Part shown: one piece after another, positions 12,601 to 21,949 of the stretch
Layout: every line of letters starts with the position of its first letter
Numbering within the stretch: position 1 is the stretch's first letter
Assembly: GCA_030762175.1 (NCBI GenBank)
Contig: CM060838.1
Coordinates: 23,368,001 to 23,432,000 of the forward strand
DNA length: 64,000 nt
Direction: 5' to 3'
Source of the DNA: Metallyticus violacea
Lineage: Eukaryota; Arthropoda; Insecta; Mantodea; Metallyticidae
Notes under the pieces: generated by a model
What the model was told of the DNA's origin: nothing
The model's database searches: none
The model's input: only the letters and a program-made list of their open reading frames with translations
Program-made: the position numbers and the translations under genes

Positions 12601-15600
12601 TAGAATTGACCATGTTTATTGCTCCTATATATTAGGAAACTGCATCAGTAGTACCAAAGATAATTTATTGTACAGTTTAAGGTTTGGAAACCTCCAGCAA
12701 AATCCTCCATTTAGTACTTGACGAAGAAACTGTAAACCACAACATTGTTGAATGCCCACAAAGAACATAATTTGGAAATGCCATGAGCAGATTGCAGGTC
12801 TCCCTATAATAGTTCTTGCATAAACTATTGCAGGATTTGGGGGTCTCCACAAACATATGTACACAAACTGAGGAAGAAAAAAAGATGCATGAGCATTGTG
12901 AAGAACTGAAGAACTGAAACCTTCCAATGAACAGAAGAAACCAAATTACTGTCATTGGTTCCAACAGGGCACATTAAGTCATGTTTCCACTTAAGCAAGC
13001 ACGTTCATTCCAATTGTGTTATTGAGTCTTATGTAATGGGCAACTACATGGTGAAAAACTGGGATGTTATGTACTCTGTCATGTCTCTTATTCCATGCAG
13101 TGATTACTATGGAAATTTTCCATTAATTTTTGAATAGTTGCACAACTAATTCCGTAATAGCTAATTTCAGCAGGAAGGTGCTAGATGCTATACAAATGTT
13201 GACATGGCTGAAATTGTTTCTTCTTTGAAAATCATGTTACTTCTGAAATACTTTAGCCACCATGATCTCCTGACCTTACCCCTAAGATTCCTTTCTATGG
13301 GGCATTAAAGAGGTAGAGGTAGAGTTATCATCTCATCTGCTGAAAAAAGTTTATTTACTCATTGAGCTTTGAAATACATTCCATTATCATTGCATCAATT
13401 GAACATAGTAAAATTATTTAATGGTGAGCTAATCTGAAAATTGCTAGAGTTGATGTTTGTTTACATGTGTTTGTGATGCAAACACATGTAAAGTCCCGGT
13501 GGGGGAAATAAAATAATAAAAAATAAAAGGAAGATGTGCATGTAAGCAATTGCAACATTATCAAATAGCTATGTACATATAGGAAGAGTATAGTTTAAAA
13601 GTTAGGAAGCTGAGAATATCATCAACACCAGGAGAAACATAAAAGAGAGAGAGCATTCAATTATGCAGTAATTAAAATGCAATCCTAAAAATTCATATTT
13701 ACAACATTACTTTGAAGTTATACCCAAATGCAATCATTCTTTAATATTGATACTATTTTATGATAGCCTGGTAGTTAAGTGATGCGAGAACCAGTTTTGG
13801 TACAGCCAATCAATTAACAAATTGATGTAATTATAAAGTTATGTAAATAGTTGCAAAGGTAGCAAAGAAAAATGTCAAATTTGAATGTAAAATTAATTGC
13901 TGAAATAAAATCATTCATTCGTTGAATATTATTTTATTTCATGACATTTAATATACACTCATTAAATTTACACTCATCAGAATATAATATTTATAATAAA
14001 TAGGTAGTTTGTGTAATATATTTCCATCCTGTTATTCAATTTAATATTAGAACTAGATGAAATATAAAACACATTCATAAAAAGAAAGCATAATATAAGT
14101 TGCTTTAATAATCAGATAAAATAACACACAATCCTGCAAAAATTATGAATGACATAACTAATAATTTTTGGTTAACCACAGCGATTAAAATATCATGCAT
14201 ACACAAAAGAAAGCTTTATTTACAAAGTAGAATTAGTAATGACAAAAGATTAGGTATTTTTAACAAGTCTTAAAATAAAATTAAAACTCTATGGAATATC
14301 ACTAAAAATGAAACCTGTAGGACAAATAAAGATGAAAACATATCCTCTTTAATTTACTACAATTTGAAACTTTTTACAGAATATTGCAAATGCTTTTAGT
14401 AGTTACTTTATAGCCATTGCAGAAAAATGTTTAAACAGAAATAACATAAGCATTAAGACACTAGATCTGTTAACAAAATCTGTAAGTAAACAAAATTTTC
14501 ATCATAACTTTACAGCTAGGCAGACTTCCCCCAGCAAAATTGAAAAAAATTATTAAGTCACTCGAATGCAAAAATTCTTCTGGATCTGATGAGATAAGTG
14601 TTAAACTAATAAAAAGTTGTTTATCATCTGAACTTAATCAATTTTCCAGTCATATTTGTAACCATTCGTTAATATCTGGAAAATTTCCAGAGACTGAAGC
14701 ACGGTATTGTTAAAACCTTTTTTCAGAGAGGATGACAAAAGTCTACTAACAAACTACAGGCCTATATCACTTTTAAGTTCATTCTCAAAGGTTCTAGAAA
14801 AAAGTATATATAAATGTATTATGAAATAATACATTAAACTTAAATAATATTTTAACAACCTCCCAGTTTGGTTTTAGAAAGGCCACATTTAAACTACAAA
14901 AATTTTAGAAGCACTAGATGGAAAGGAATATGCTGTGGGGATATTTTGTAGCTTAACATAGGTATATGGCTGTATAGATCATGAACTACTACTATTACAA
15001 AAATTAGATTACTATGGATTAGATAATGTAATGCTAAAATGGTTTTATATCATATTTGTGTAAATGAATGGAAAACGTTGTAACCAGTCACCATGAATCA
15101 TTGGTAGGGGTTATAAAAAAAAAGTACGGAGCAGGAATCAATATTGAGACCTCTACTTTTTTTAATTTTTATCAATGACATATCATGTAACATAAGTCAT
15201 GAATCAAGAGTACTACTTTTTGCAGATGAAACTAATGTGCTTGTAAATGAAATCACAAGAACTTCTGTGTATACGTTACAAAAACTTTTTATGAAAACTT
15301 ATGGTTTCAAGTCAATAAAATGTCACTGAATTTAGACAAATCTTATTCACTTCGAACGAAGACTAAATATATATACCAGATCACATAGTCATTTACCATG
15401 ATCAAACCCTAAAAGGAACCAGTCATACAAAATTCTTAGGGTTACAAACTGATTTAAATCTAAAGGAAGAAACATACTACACTAATGTATTCAACATTTT
15501 CACACTAACACCAGTTATTTACATAACATTAAGACATGTTTTGGAGCATATTGATGACTGAATCCCAAAATGCTTCTGTAATGGCCTCTGATGGTTTCAG

Positions 15601-18600
15601 TAGGAACCTGCCAAGTTCATCCAAGGTTGGAAAATCAAAATTTAGGAAGTTTTTCTTATTTCTTTAAGCTGAAAATCTTTTCCCAAGAGGATAGCTCCAT
15701 GGGTTATGAAGTTCTTTCAGCAACTTAGTCTCTAGTTTAATTTCATGATTTCTGGTCAAAAAGTGAGCTGCTACTCACTTATCAACCTGCCTAAAATAAA
15801 TATTCCTAAAGTGTTCTTTTCTTCAAATTTTCAAATTTGTCTTCGTTTATCCAATGTATCTCTGATCATAATCTACACATTTAATTTCATAAATTCTTGA
15901 TTTTAGTTCTGTTGATATGGTGTCTTTTACTGTGCAACCTAATAACTTTTTGATACTATATTTGTTCTGGGCTAACATTATGCCATGTTCTTTGAATATC
16001 CTCTTAAATTTGTTGTGGTAAGTTGGATGTGTGTGAAACTTTTGAATTTGTATCTTTCCTTGATATTCTTCAGTATGGAAACCTATCTTAAAAATTTTTC
16101 TTTTTTAAATTTATTGATAATGTTTATTATTGTGTCTTTGTTGAAACCATTCCATTATTGCTGTCTTAATATCTGTTGGTATTCCATTTTGTACTCTGTT
16201 TCTGTGAGTGGGATATTAATTATTTTGTGTGCCAAGCTGTAAAACACTGCATATTTATTGAAGTGGAGCCACCACAGAAGCATCTTGGGATTCAGTCACC
16301 AATTCGAATAGTCAGTCAACAGGTGATGATGAAAATGAGTGCTTCTGAAGTATGTCCTAGTGTTATGTAAGTAAATGGAGTTAGTATGAGCATCGGTGTA
16401 AGATATATTACCACTCCATTGTCTACAGTTTCATAACTACAATTTTGTTTAATTGGAAGAAACTAGTTGACAGTTCCAAAACTTATTTCAGCATGTTTTG
16501 CTCTAAGATTTTTAAATGATCTCCTATCAAAAACATCTTGCATAATGTATACTTTGCATATTTTTATTATGTAATAAAATATGGAGTTGATTTTTTGAGT
16601 AACTCTTCTTTGAGAGAAAAAATTTTGCATTTGCAAAAGAAATGTTAAACTGATGATTATTCATCAAGCAAAAAAAAATCTTTTAATTAAGTAAAAAATG
16701 TACTTACGAAGCTGTAGACAATGGAGTGGTAATATATCCTACATTAATGTTTCAAATTGTTAACACTAATTCCACTTACTTTTTTAAAACTTTGGACTAG
16801 TTTCGGGAGAGGTTCCTCCCATCATCAGATGCTGTTGACTGAATGCCGTTGTTCGAAATGGGGGATGGACGCCTGTTCGCTCCTGTGGTGGTAACTTGTG
16901 GTTCTAGTAGAAACTTGCTGAGTTCATCCAGTGGCGGAAAATAAAAATTCATTAAGTTCTTATTATTTTTTAAAACGAAAATTCTCTCCCATGTGGATAG
17001 TTCTATTAGGTTGTGAGGTTGTTTCAGTAATTTAATTTCTGGTTTTATGTCATGATTTTTGTTCCAAAAATGAGCTGCTATTGCTGATTTGTCTATTTGT
17101 TTCAGTCTAATGTTCCTAAAGTGTTCTTTTCTTCGAATTTCTAAATTTCTTTTCGTTTTCCCAATGTAGCTCTGCTCACAATCTTCACATTTAATCTCAT
17201 ATATTCCTTATTTTTGCTCTGTAGGGATGGTATCTTTCATTGTGCAATGTACTAAATTTTTTATATTATATTTGTTCTTTGGGGCTAACATAATTCTATG
17301 TTCTTTTAATATCTTCTTAAATTTGTTGTGGTTTGTTGGGTGGTATGTGAAACTTTTGAATTTATATCTTTCTTCTGTGTTCTTAAGTGTGGAAACTTCC
17401 TTAATCAATTTTTGTCTTTTAGCTTTATTGATGATTTTTGTTACTGAGTCTGTGTTGAAACCGTTGGTTATAGCCGTCTTCATTATGTGTTGGTGTCCCA
17501 TTTTGTACTCGGTTTCAGTCAATGGGATGTTGACTGAAGTTGATGGGAAGTTTCCGGCCTAGCTATGGGAAACCCTTTGTCTCCGTTTCTGCAGATCTTT
17601 TCATGAGTTCCTTCGAAGTACATATCACGAAAGCATTTCCATTGATCTTCAAGACATGGCATAGATATGTGGACGACATATTTGCAATAATACCAAAAAA
17701 ACATTCTATAGATGCATTGAAACTCCTTAACTTACAACACAAATCTATACAGTTTACCATAGAAGAAAAAAGAAATGGATGTCCATACCTAGATTTAAAA
17801 ATAATAAGAAATGCAAACAGCCTTAGGTTTGAAATTCACAGGAAACAAACACACATAGAAAATGACATAAAAATTATAGTTATAACTCCATCTCACATAA
17901 ATATGCAGTGTTTCACAGTTTAGCACACAAACTAATCAACATCCCTTTGACTGAAACCAAGTACAAAATGAAACACCAACACATAATGAAGATGGCTATA
18001 ACCAACGGTTTCAGCACAGACTCAGTAACAAAAATCATCAATAAAGCTAAAAGACAAAAATTGATTAAGGAAGTTTCCACACTTAAGAACACAGAAGAAA
18101 GATATAAATTCAAAAGTTTCACATACCACCCAACAAACCACAACAAATTTAAGAAGATATTCAAAGAACATAGAATTATGTTAGCCCCAAAGAACAAATA
18201 TAATATAAAAAATTTAGTACATTGCACAATGAAAGATACCATCCCTACAGAGCAAAAATAAGGAATATATGAGATTAAATGTGAAGATTGTGAGCAGAGC
18301 TACATTGGGAAAATGAAAAGAAATTTAGAAATTTGAAGAAAAGAACACTTTAGGAACATTAGACTGAAACAAATAGACAAATCAGCAATAGCAGCTCATT
18401 TTTGGAACAAAAATCATGAAATAAAACCAGAAATTAAATTACTGAAACAACTTCACAACCCAATAAAACTATCCACATGGGAGAGAATTTTCATTTTAAA
18501 AAATAAGAAGAACTTAATGAATTTTTATTTTCTGCCGCTGAATGAACTCAGCAAGTTTCTACTAGAACCACAAGATACCACCACAGGAGCGAAAGGGCAT

Positions 18601-21593
18601 CCATCCCCAGTTTCGAACAATGGCATTCAGTCAACAGCAGCTGATGATGGGAGGAACCTCTCCCGAAACTAGTCCAAAGTTTTAAAAAAGTAAGTGGAGT
18701 TAGTGTTAACAATTTGACACATTAATCTTTTACTATTCCATCAAAATATTACAGGGCTTAAAAGTAAAGCAGATTAATTACTAAACAGTTTAATGTGTGA
18801 CAAAACAAAACCACACATTATCTGTATACCTGAACATCATTTGAAACAACAGGAATTATTACAATTGTCATTACACGCTTATTATTTCGGGGCAGAAGCC
18901 TCAAGAAAAAAACTACATAAAGAATGTAAATTATATCTAATCTTTCGTCTAATACATACAAGTACGCATACACAGACGAGTACGTTGGTCGAAGATGGAG
19001 AGGATGTCTCTTCGAAACCGGTTCCACAGTATTTAAAAGTAAGTGAAGCATAAGAGTGTGTTAGACGACAGATTAGATATAATTTACATTTAACAAGCTT
19101 CACTGTGTGAGTTCCAACAGAATTTTTTAAAAATGTCTTATTTTTCGAAAGTTCTTAAATGAATTACATAAAGTTTGCATTTATGTTAGGCTGGATGAGC
19201 ATATAAAAATATATATAAATTTAATTCAGAACAGAACATCAATTTATGCATAATCATATTGGATATATCAAAAATATAAAAATAATTGTTAACTGCTATT
19301 TATCACTCACCATTCAGAAATTTTGAAACTTACTTGAATAATACCTTAAACTTTTTATTTAAGCCTAAGCATGAAATAATAATATATGGAGACATAAACA
19401 TTGATTACTTAATGCCAAGTGTCAGAATGAATCGATTGAACTCCCTCTTACTGCTTATAATATAGTGCATACAATTTACTTTCCCATCAGGATTGAAAAT
19501 AGCAACGCAATAGATCATATCTTTGTAAATTCTGATTAGTTGTCAACATATTTTGTCTCCATTGATCAATGGTCTCTCTGAGAATGACGCTTAAGTAATA
19601 GCTAAGAAGGACTCAAAAATAAAATTCCAAGAATGCTATAGATATATAAAATTTAGAGATATTAATGATATAAACCTTAAAAAATTGGTGGAAACACTTT
19701 AACAACAATCATGAAATAGTATCTACAGTTCAAATGACATTAATAGTAAATTCAACAATTTCTTACAATCTTACAAATTGAACTTCAAAGCATATTTTCC
19801 TCTACAAGTTAAAAAAAAAGAACTTATTGTATCAGAAGAGGATGGTTAACCCAAGGAATTAAAAAATATTGTCTACATAAAACACAGTTATACAATGAAC
19901 TAAAGCTCAGTAAAACCTTAAATTAAAAATATATTTTAAATAGTATCTTAAGATACTTAGGAAAGTAATAAAAGCAGTGAAAAGGCCCCCATTACCAAAA
20001 ATTTATCAGTCACTCAAAAAACAAAGACTACTTGGAATATAATAAAGTAAAAACCGTGGCAAATATAAGAATTGATAACTGTCTGTATTAGAAAGATCAC
20101 ATTGATCTTATTTATACCTAAATTTAGTAGTGCAATGTAATACACACATTATTAACTATGCATTCATTCAAGACTTTAAAATTAGTTTAATATGCCTATT
20201 TTAACTCAATAATAACTGCAACAGGGGGCCCAGGTTAAGGCGCAGACTTGTGAGCAGGAGGTCAGGAATTCAATTTTCACTAGGACCAATCTCCTAAGTC
20301 AGGTTTCTTCTAGGTTTTCCTCAGTCCTCATAACTGGCAAATGCCGAGGAGGAACCCTAAACTTCGGCTTAGAAAGCATCCTTCCTTAAAAATTCCTTTT
20401 CCAATTTATCATTTCATCTCATGTATCATCAGTGTCCACCACCTGTGCCTCCGTAGTTAAAACAATTGGGCGTTAAACAAAAATTAATGATGAAATATGG
20501 TCTTATATTTTGTGGGGAAACAGTTAAAAATGAGCATATCTTCCTATTACAATAAAATGCCATATGAATAATTACTGGTATACATAGTAGACATCATTCA
20601 TGCAGAAACCTCTTAAGGCAATTTGATATTTTAACTCTTCCATGTGAATATATATATTATCCATCATGAACTTTTATATAAGAAATAAAGAAAAATTTAT
20701 ACAAAACCAAAATATATATTACAAGCATACTAGACAAAAAAGCAATTCTACATAGACCAGTTTTCACACTTTCCTGCTGTCAAAAAAGAATTTATTATGA
20801 ACGCATTTTAGCATAAAACACTCTTCCCTCTAGCCTTAATTAAGAATTAAGAATTTGTGTGACTGAGTGATTTATTTGTTTTTGCTTCTCTGGTTTTTGT
20901 TGTTTTGACTAAGTTGTTCTAGGAGTGGCTTTGTTTTCCATTTTTTTTGCAACCATTTTACAAATGGATGCAGTATCTTTTGTAAATAAAGAATAATGCT
21001 CTTCAGGTAATTGTAAACAACAAATCTATGATTGTAAACCTTTGTGTCTGTTTGGCAAGCTCTCGGAATGCACTAGGAACTGAAATGAACTGAAAGTTAT
21101 AATAGTTAATCTATAGGAGGAAAAGAAGAGAATCCTATAGATCTCTTCAAAAAAGTAAATGTACTTAAATTAATATATGTGTATGACCTTATGTATCATG
21201 TGGTAGATAATCTCAACATTTTCAGTGTACATAGACAAAATACTAGAAATAGGAATTATTTGTATAAGCCGGCTACCTCATTACAGATTTTCCAGAAAGG
21301 TGCCTTCTATTCTGCAAGTCAAATATATAATGGCCCACCAAACAGAATTAAATTATGAAATTATTGTAAATTCGTATCTTTCAAAAATTCTCTTAAAGAA
21401 TTCTTAATATCTCACACCTTCTACATTATGGATGAACATTTTGTACTGAATTCACCTTAATTATGTGTATGTTTGATTTTTTGACATATTGGTATGTATA
21501 TCCTATTCTACCACGTTTTCCACTTCTCTCACTTGCGTTTAATTTCCACAGTCAAATTTACTCACCTTCCTGAAATTTAAATTTCGGTGGCAT
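3501..21593 (-). CDS. MORF4L1: MRG15 / mortality factor 4-like 1, 3' incomplete
   Basis: This gene encodes the chromodomain subunit shared by the NuA4/TIP60 acetyltransferase and Sin3/Rpd3S deacetylase complexes, a nuclear reader of methylated H3K36 (family knowledge). Seven exons join in phase to give 245 residues. They begin [10 protein letters not shown], the usual family start. An N-terminal chromodomain (about residues 10-85) contains [19 protein letters not shown] with the aromatic cage residues. A basic Ser/Thr-rich linker follows (about 80-146). The MRG domain starts near 150 with [19 protein letters not shown] and runs to FERPQYAE at the last visible exon. Known family members continue for about 80-90 more residues, so the final exon or exons are left of the window or unseen. 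All donors are GT and all acceptors AG. Intron 1 is about 9.6 kb. The span given is CDS from start codon to last visible exon. Confidence 0.93.
3993..4084 (-). CDS. MORF4L1: MRG15 coding exon 6
   Basis: This 92-nt exon encodes [20 protein letters not shown], matching the MRG helix after the WDLI motif. It leaves two bases (AA) before donor GTAAGT; they complete a lysine codon with exon 7. Confidence 0.93.
4198..4299 (-). CDS. MORF4L1: MRG15 coding exon 5 (MRG domain start)
   Basis: This 34-codon exon encodes [20 protein letters not shown], the hallmark opening of the MRG domain. The acceptor is TTTCAG and the donor GTAACT. Confidence 0.95.
4852..5047 (-). CDS. MORF4L1: MRG15 coding exon 4 (linker)
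   Basis: This 196-nt exon encodes the low-complexity, basic and Ser/Thr-rich linker, with [14 protein letters not shown] at its end. The PRKKRGR run is a plausible nuclear localisation signal. It leaves phase 0 before donor GTGAGT. Confidence 0.9.
5357..5615 (-). repeat. tRNA-derived SINE, family 2
   Basis: On the minus strand the head has the tRNA-Ser/Leu-like A-box string (GGCTGAGATAGTTAAGAC) and a weak B box. The body holds the shared phrase for CTAAACTTAGGCCTAGAA. Other copies lie at 9168, 10578, 20221, 37038 and 45172. This copy is in MRG15 intron 3, between exons 3 and 4. Confidence 0.75.
6290..7090 (-). pseudogene. Degenerate Tc1-type transposase
   Basis: Minus-strand fragments read in order: [18 protein letters not shown] (helix-turn-helix part), [20 protein letters not shown] (catalytic first Asp region, usually SDEKKFNLDGPDG), [15 protein letters not shown], and [16 protein letters not shown] (C-terminus). 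Stops and frameshifts break it throughout. It lies in MRG15 intron 3. Confidence 0.75.
7540..7850 (+). pseudogene. Mariner-type transposase remnant
   Basis: A plus-strand stretch includes [18 protein letters not shown], the conserved mariner block around the last catalytic Asp (YSPDLAPSDFHLF-like). Here both Asp positions are Asn. A frameshifted tail continues to about 7850. It is a decayed relic in MRG15 intron 3. Confidence 0.65.
7851..9167. other. MRG15 intron 3, unrecognised
   Basis: AT-rich intronic sequence with poly-purine and poly-T patches. No exon, RNA gene or transposon family is recognised. Confidence 0.4.
9168..9427 (+). repeat. tRNA-derived SINE, family 2
   Basis: The head has GGTTGTTAAGGCGCAGATTC and the body has CCCTAAACTTAGGCC. 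It ends at GGCATTAAACACTATTAAAA, the shared family 3' end. It lies about 200 bp downstream of MRG15 exon 3, inside intron 3. Confidence 0.75.
9623..9721 (-). CDS. MORF4L1: MRG15 coding exon 3 (chromodomain end)
   Basis: This 99-nt exon encodes [14 protein letters not shown] and a Lys/Gln-rich helix ending ANPQ. The acceptor is TATAG and the donor GTGAGT. It completes the chromo barrel. Confidence 0.93.
10443..10492 (-). repeat. SINE family 2, 3' tail fragment
   Basis: The minus strand reads CTGCCTGTGGTGCC followed by GCGTTAAACGC and an A-rich end. This is only the family 2 tail. Confidence 0.55.
10578..10850 (+). repeat. tRNA-derived SINE, family 2
   Basis: It carries the eroded head CCAAGGTCATTAAGGCATGG, the body phrase CTCTAAACTTAGACCTGG, a CTGCCTGTGGTGCCTCAG tail and a 14-A tract. 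It is in MRG15 intron 2. Confidence 0.75.
11811..11925 (-). CDS. MORF4L1: MRG15 coding exon 2 (chromodomain)
   Basis: This 115-nt exon lies between acceptor TTCAG and donor GTAAGC. It encodes [17 protein letters not shown] and [11 protein letters not shown], the first half of the chromo barrel with its cage aromatics. It enters with one carried base and leaves two. Confidence 0.93.
11926..13440. other. MRG15 intron 1, unrecognised part
   Basis: No coding signal is supported. Two overlapping minus-strand ORFs of 95-100 codons (12625-12964) have no family resemblance and read like chance frames. Confidence 0.4.
13460..13492. repeat. Perfect 14-bp inverted repeat
   Basis: Arms TTTACATGTGTTTG and CAAACACATGTAAA flank the 5-base loop TGATG. 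The repeat is followed by AGTCCCGGTGGGGG. It could be a small MITE-like or hairpin relic. No gene context explains it. Confidence 0.7.
13493..14229. other. MRG15 intron 1, AT-rich
   Basis: Very AT-rich, with no supported feature. It leads into the LINE fragment. Confidence 0.35.
14230..15560 (+). pseudogene. LINE reverse transcriptase fragment (jockey/CR1-like)
   Basis: Frames on the plus strand resemble non-LTR RT. First comes [20 protein letters not shown], then [13 protein letters not shown] with [11 protein letters not shown], and a broken version of the NYRPISLL block. Later [16 protein letters not shown] and [11 protein letters not shown] appear, where the catalytic FADD is now FADE. 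Multiple stops and frameshifts show it is dead. It lies in MRG15 intron 1 on the opposite strand to the gene. Confidence 0.8.
15575..16255 (-). pseudogene. Penelope-like element copy B, minus part
   Basis: The minus strand carries the C-terminal half of a Penelope-like polyprotein: a linker with [18 protein letters not shown] text, then the GIY-YIG endonuclease remains and the helix around [18 protein letters not shown]. Stops break it. At about 16255 it abuts a plus-strand 3' terminus of the same element type (16256-16460), a head-to-head joint. Confidence 0.75.
16256..16460 (+). mobile_element. Penelope-like 3' terminus, copy B plus part
   Basis: It begins with a frame reading [13 protein letters not shown], the polyprotein C-terminus. 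It continues through GTAAGTAAATGGAGTTAG and the shared end with ATATTACCACTCCATTGTC. The ribozyme position (16312-16360) is decayed: GTGATGA and GAAGTATGTCC. Confidence 0.6.
16461..16684. other. Spacer between Penelope-like copies
   Basis: AT-rich sequence between copies B and A. Nothing is recognised. Confidence 0.35.
16685..17540 (-). pseudogene. Penelope-like element copy A, minus arm
   Basis: On the minus strand, 17522-17208 reads [20 protein letters not shown], a [13 protein letters not shown] segment and [16 protein letters not shown]. After a TAA stop the GIY-YIG domain follows ([17 protein letters not shown]). The C-terminus then reads [27 protein letters not shown] and [14 protein letters not shown] hammerhead-like motif and the 3' terminus close it. 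It forms an inverted repeat with 17908-18725. Confidence 0.85.
16788..16834 (-). ncRNA. Putative hammerhead ribozyme (copy A, minus arm)
   Basis: The minus strand reads CTGATGA, T, a GGGAG/CTCCC hairpin, GAAA, palindrome ACTAGT, then C. The catalytic core is intact by eye. Stem I next to the core is weak (one clear C-G pair), so activity is uncertain. Confidence 0.6.
17541..18725 (+). pseudogene. Penelope-like element copy A, plus arm
   Basis: It opens with RT text [10 protein letters not shown] (frameshifted just after) and the catalytic block [20 protein letters not shown], then [11 protein letters not shown]. From 17908 it repeats the same linker, GIY-YIG and C-terminal region as the minus arm, including the same TAA stop before [10 protein letters not shown]. 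It ends in the hammerhead-like motif and GTAAGTGGAGTTAG. The RT reads toward the 3' end at 18.7 kb, where it meets a LINE fragment. It is dead by frameshift and stop. Confidence 0.87.
18636..18682 (+). ncRNA. Putative hammerhead ribozyme (copy A, plus arm)
   Basis: CTGATGA (18641-18647), T, hairpin GGGAG/CTCCC, GAAA (18665-18668), ACTAGT, C. Predicted cleavage is after C18674. It is the mirror of the motif at 16788-16834. Stem I is weak. Confidence 0.6.
18726..18912 (+). pseudogene. LINE endonuclease fragment, part 1
   Basis: A frame reads [20 protein letters not shown] and [13 protein letters not shown], resembling the start of the AP-endonuclease-like domain of jockey/CR1-type LINEs. The continuation is cut by a Penelope-type foldback insert (18913-19110). 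Confidence 0.65.
18923..19110 (+). mobile_element. Foldback Penelope-type terminal element
   Basis: Inverted arms of about 35 bp (18923-18957 and 19056-19092; phrases GTAAATTATATCTAATC and GATTAGATATAATTTAC) flank a hammerhead-like motif and GTAAGTGAAGCATAAG. It is inserted in a LINE fragment. Related ends are at 58860-58990. Confidence 0.65.
18984..19030 (+). ncRNA. Putative hammerhead ribozyme, near-intact
   Basis: TCGAAGA (expected CTGAAGA, first two bases altered), T, hairpin GGAGAG/CTCTTC, GAAA (19014-19017), palindrome ACCGGT, T. The flanks TGG and CCA can form a 3-bp stem I. It is probably inactive because C3 and U4 of the core are changed. Confidence 0.5.
19170..20110 (+). pseudogene. 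LINE endonuclease fragment, part 2
   Basis: Fragments read NNNIWRHKH (a shifted form of the GDIN block), [16 protein letters not shown], and [20 protein letters not shown]. The last matches the catalytic SAIDHIFVN motif of LINE endonucleases. Later basic stretches resemble the EN-RT linker. Numerous stops are present. It lies in MRG15 intron 1. Confidence 0.7.
20221..20482 (+). repeat. tRNA-derived SINE, family 2
   Basis: The head reads GGTTAAGGCGCAGACTTGTG, close to a Ser/Leu tRNA A box. Then come TTCAATTTTCAC (weak B box), the body CCCTAAACTTCGG and the tail GGCGTTAAAC. It is the best preserved head of family 2 here. Confidence 0.8.
20483..21565. other. MRG15 intron 1, 5' part
   Basis: AT-rich, with no supported exon or repeat. 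It ends at the donor of exon 1. Confidence 0.4.
21566..21593 (-). CDS. MORF4L1: MRG15 coding exon 1
   Basis: It encodes MPPKFKFQE plus one base of the next glycine codon. The donor is GGTGAG. The start is chosen because it gives the expected short family N-terminus directly before the chromodomain. Confidence 0.9.
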
Positions 21594-21850
21594 TGCAACA
21601 GATTAAACAAATTGTCTTACTTCCAATAAATGTTTTGTATTCTACGAACACATAAAAGAGACTTTTAAACTCTCGCGTCGGTCTACAGTTTCTAACGATA
21701 AATTTGGCAATAAAATATTACTGTTCCTAAAATTTCCAACCTAACTGTCTTTCTTGTTTTCATATTAAGTTTTACACCTTCCTACGTTTGGTATGTGTTT
21801 GGTATTCAACCAGGGTTGCCAATAATATTGCCAATTTGCGCTAAATTTGT
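21594..21850 (-). promoter_or_regulatory. MRG15 5' UTR and promoter side
   Basis: This is the sequence immediately upstream of the MRG15 start codon. It holds a small CpG-bearing patch (CTCGCGTCGG near 21675), which stands out in an AT-rich setting. No TATA box at a convincing distance was identified. Placement follows only from the adjacent start codon. Confidence 0.4.
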
Positions 21851-21854
21851 CAAA

Positions 21855-21945
21855 TGGCAACAGTAAAATATTCCGAACATAGCACTGTGCCTTGTGTTAT
21901 TGTTGGCACAAAGGACCAAAGGATATCACTTAATGCTTGGCAAGG
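21855..21945 (+). CDS. Possible divergent first exon
   Basis: An ATG about 260 bp upstream of MRG15, on the opposite strand, opens a frame reading MATVKYSEHSTVPCVIVGTK and then DQRISLNAWQ, followed by a donor-like GGTAATTT. The layout resembles a bidirectional promoter. I do not recognise the peptide and found no downstream exon, so this is a candidate only. Confidence 0.25.
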
Positions 21946-21949
21946 TAAT

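Noticed and set aside
16312..16360. Hammerhead motif at copy B terminus
   Set aside because: Core reads GTGATGA and GAAG with no clear stem II or palindrome; too decayed to call.
17227..18242. ORFs of 109-111 codons antisense to the Penelope-like coding arms
   Set aside because: They are reverse-complement shadows of the linker region and appear as mirror copies because the arms are inverted.
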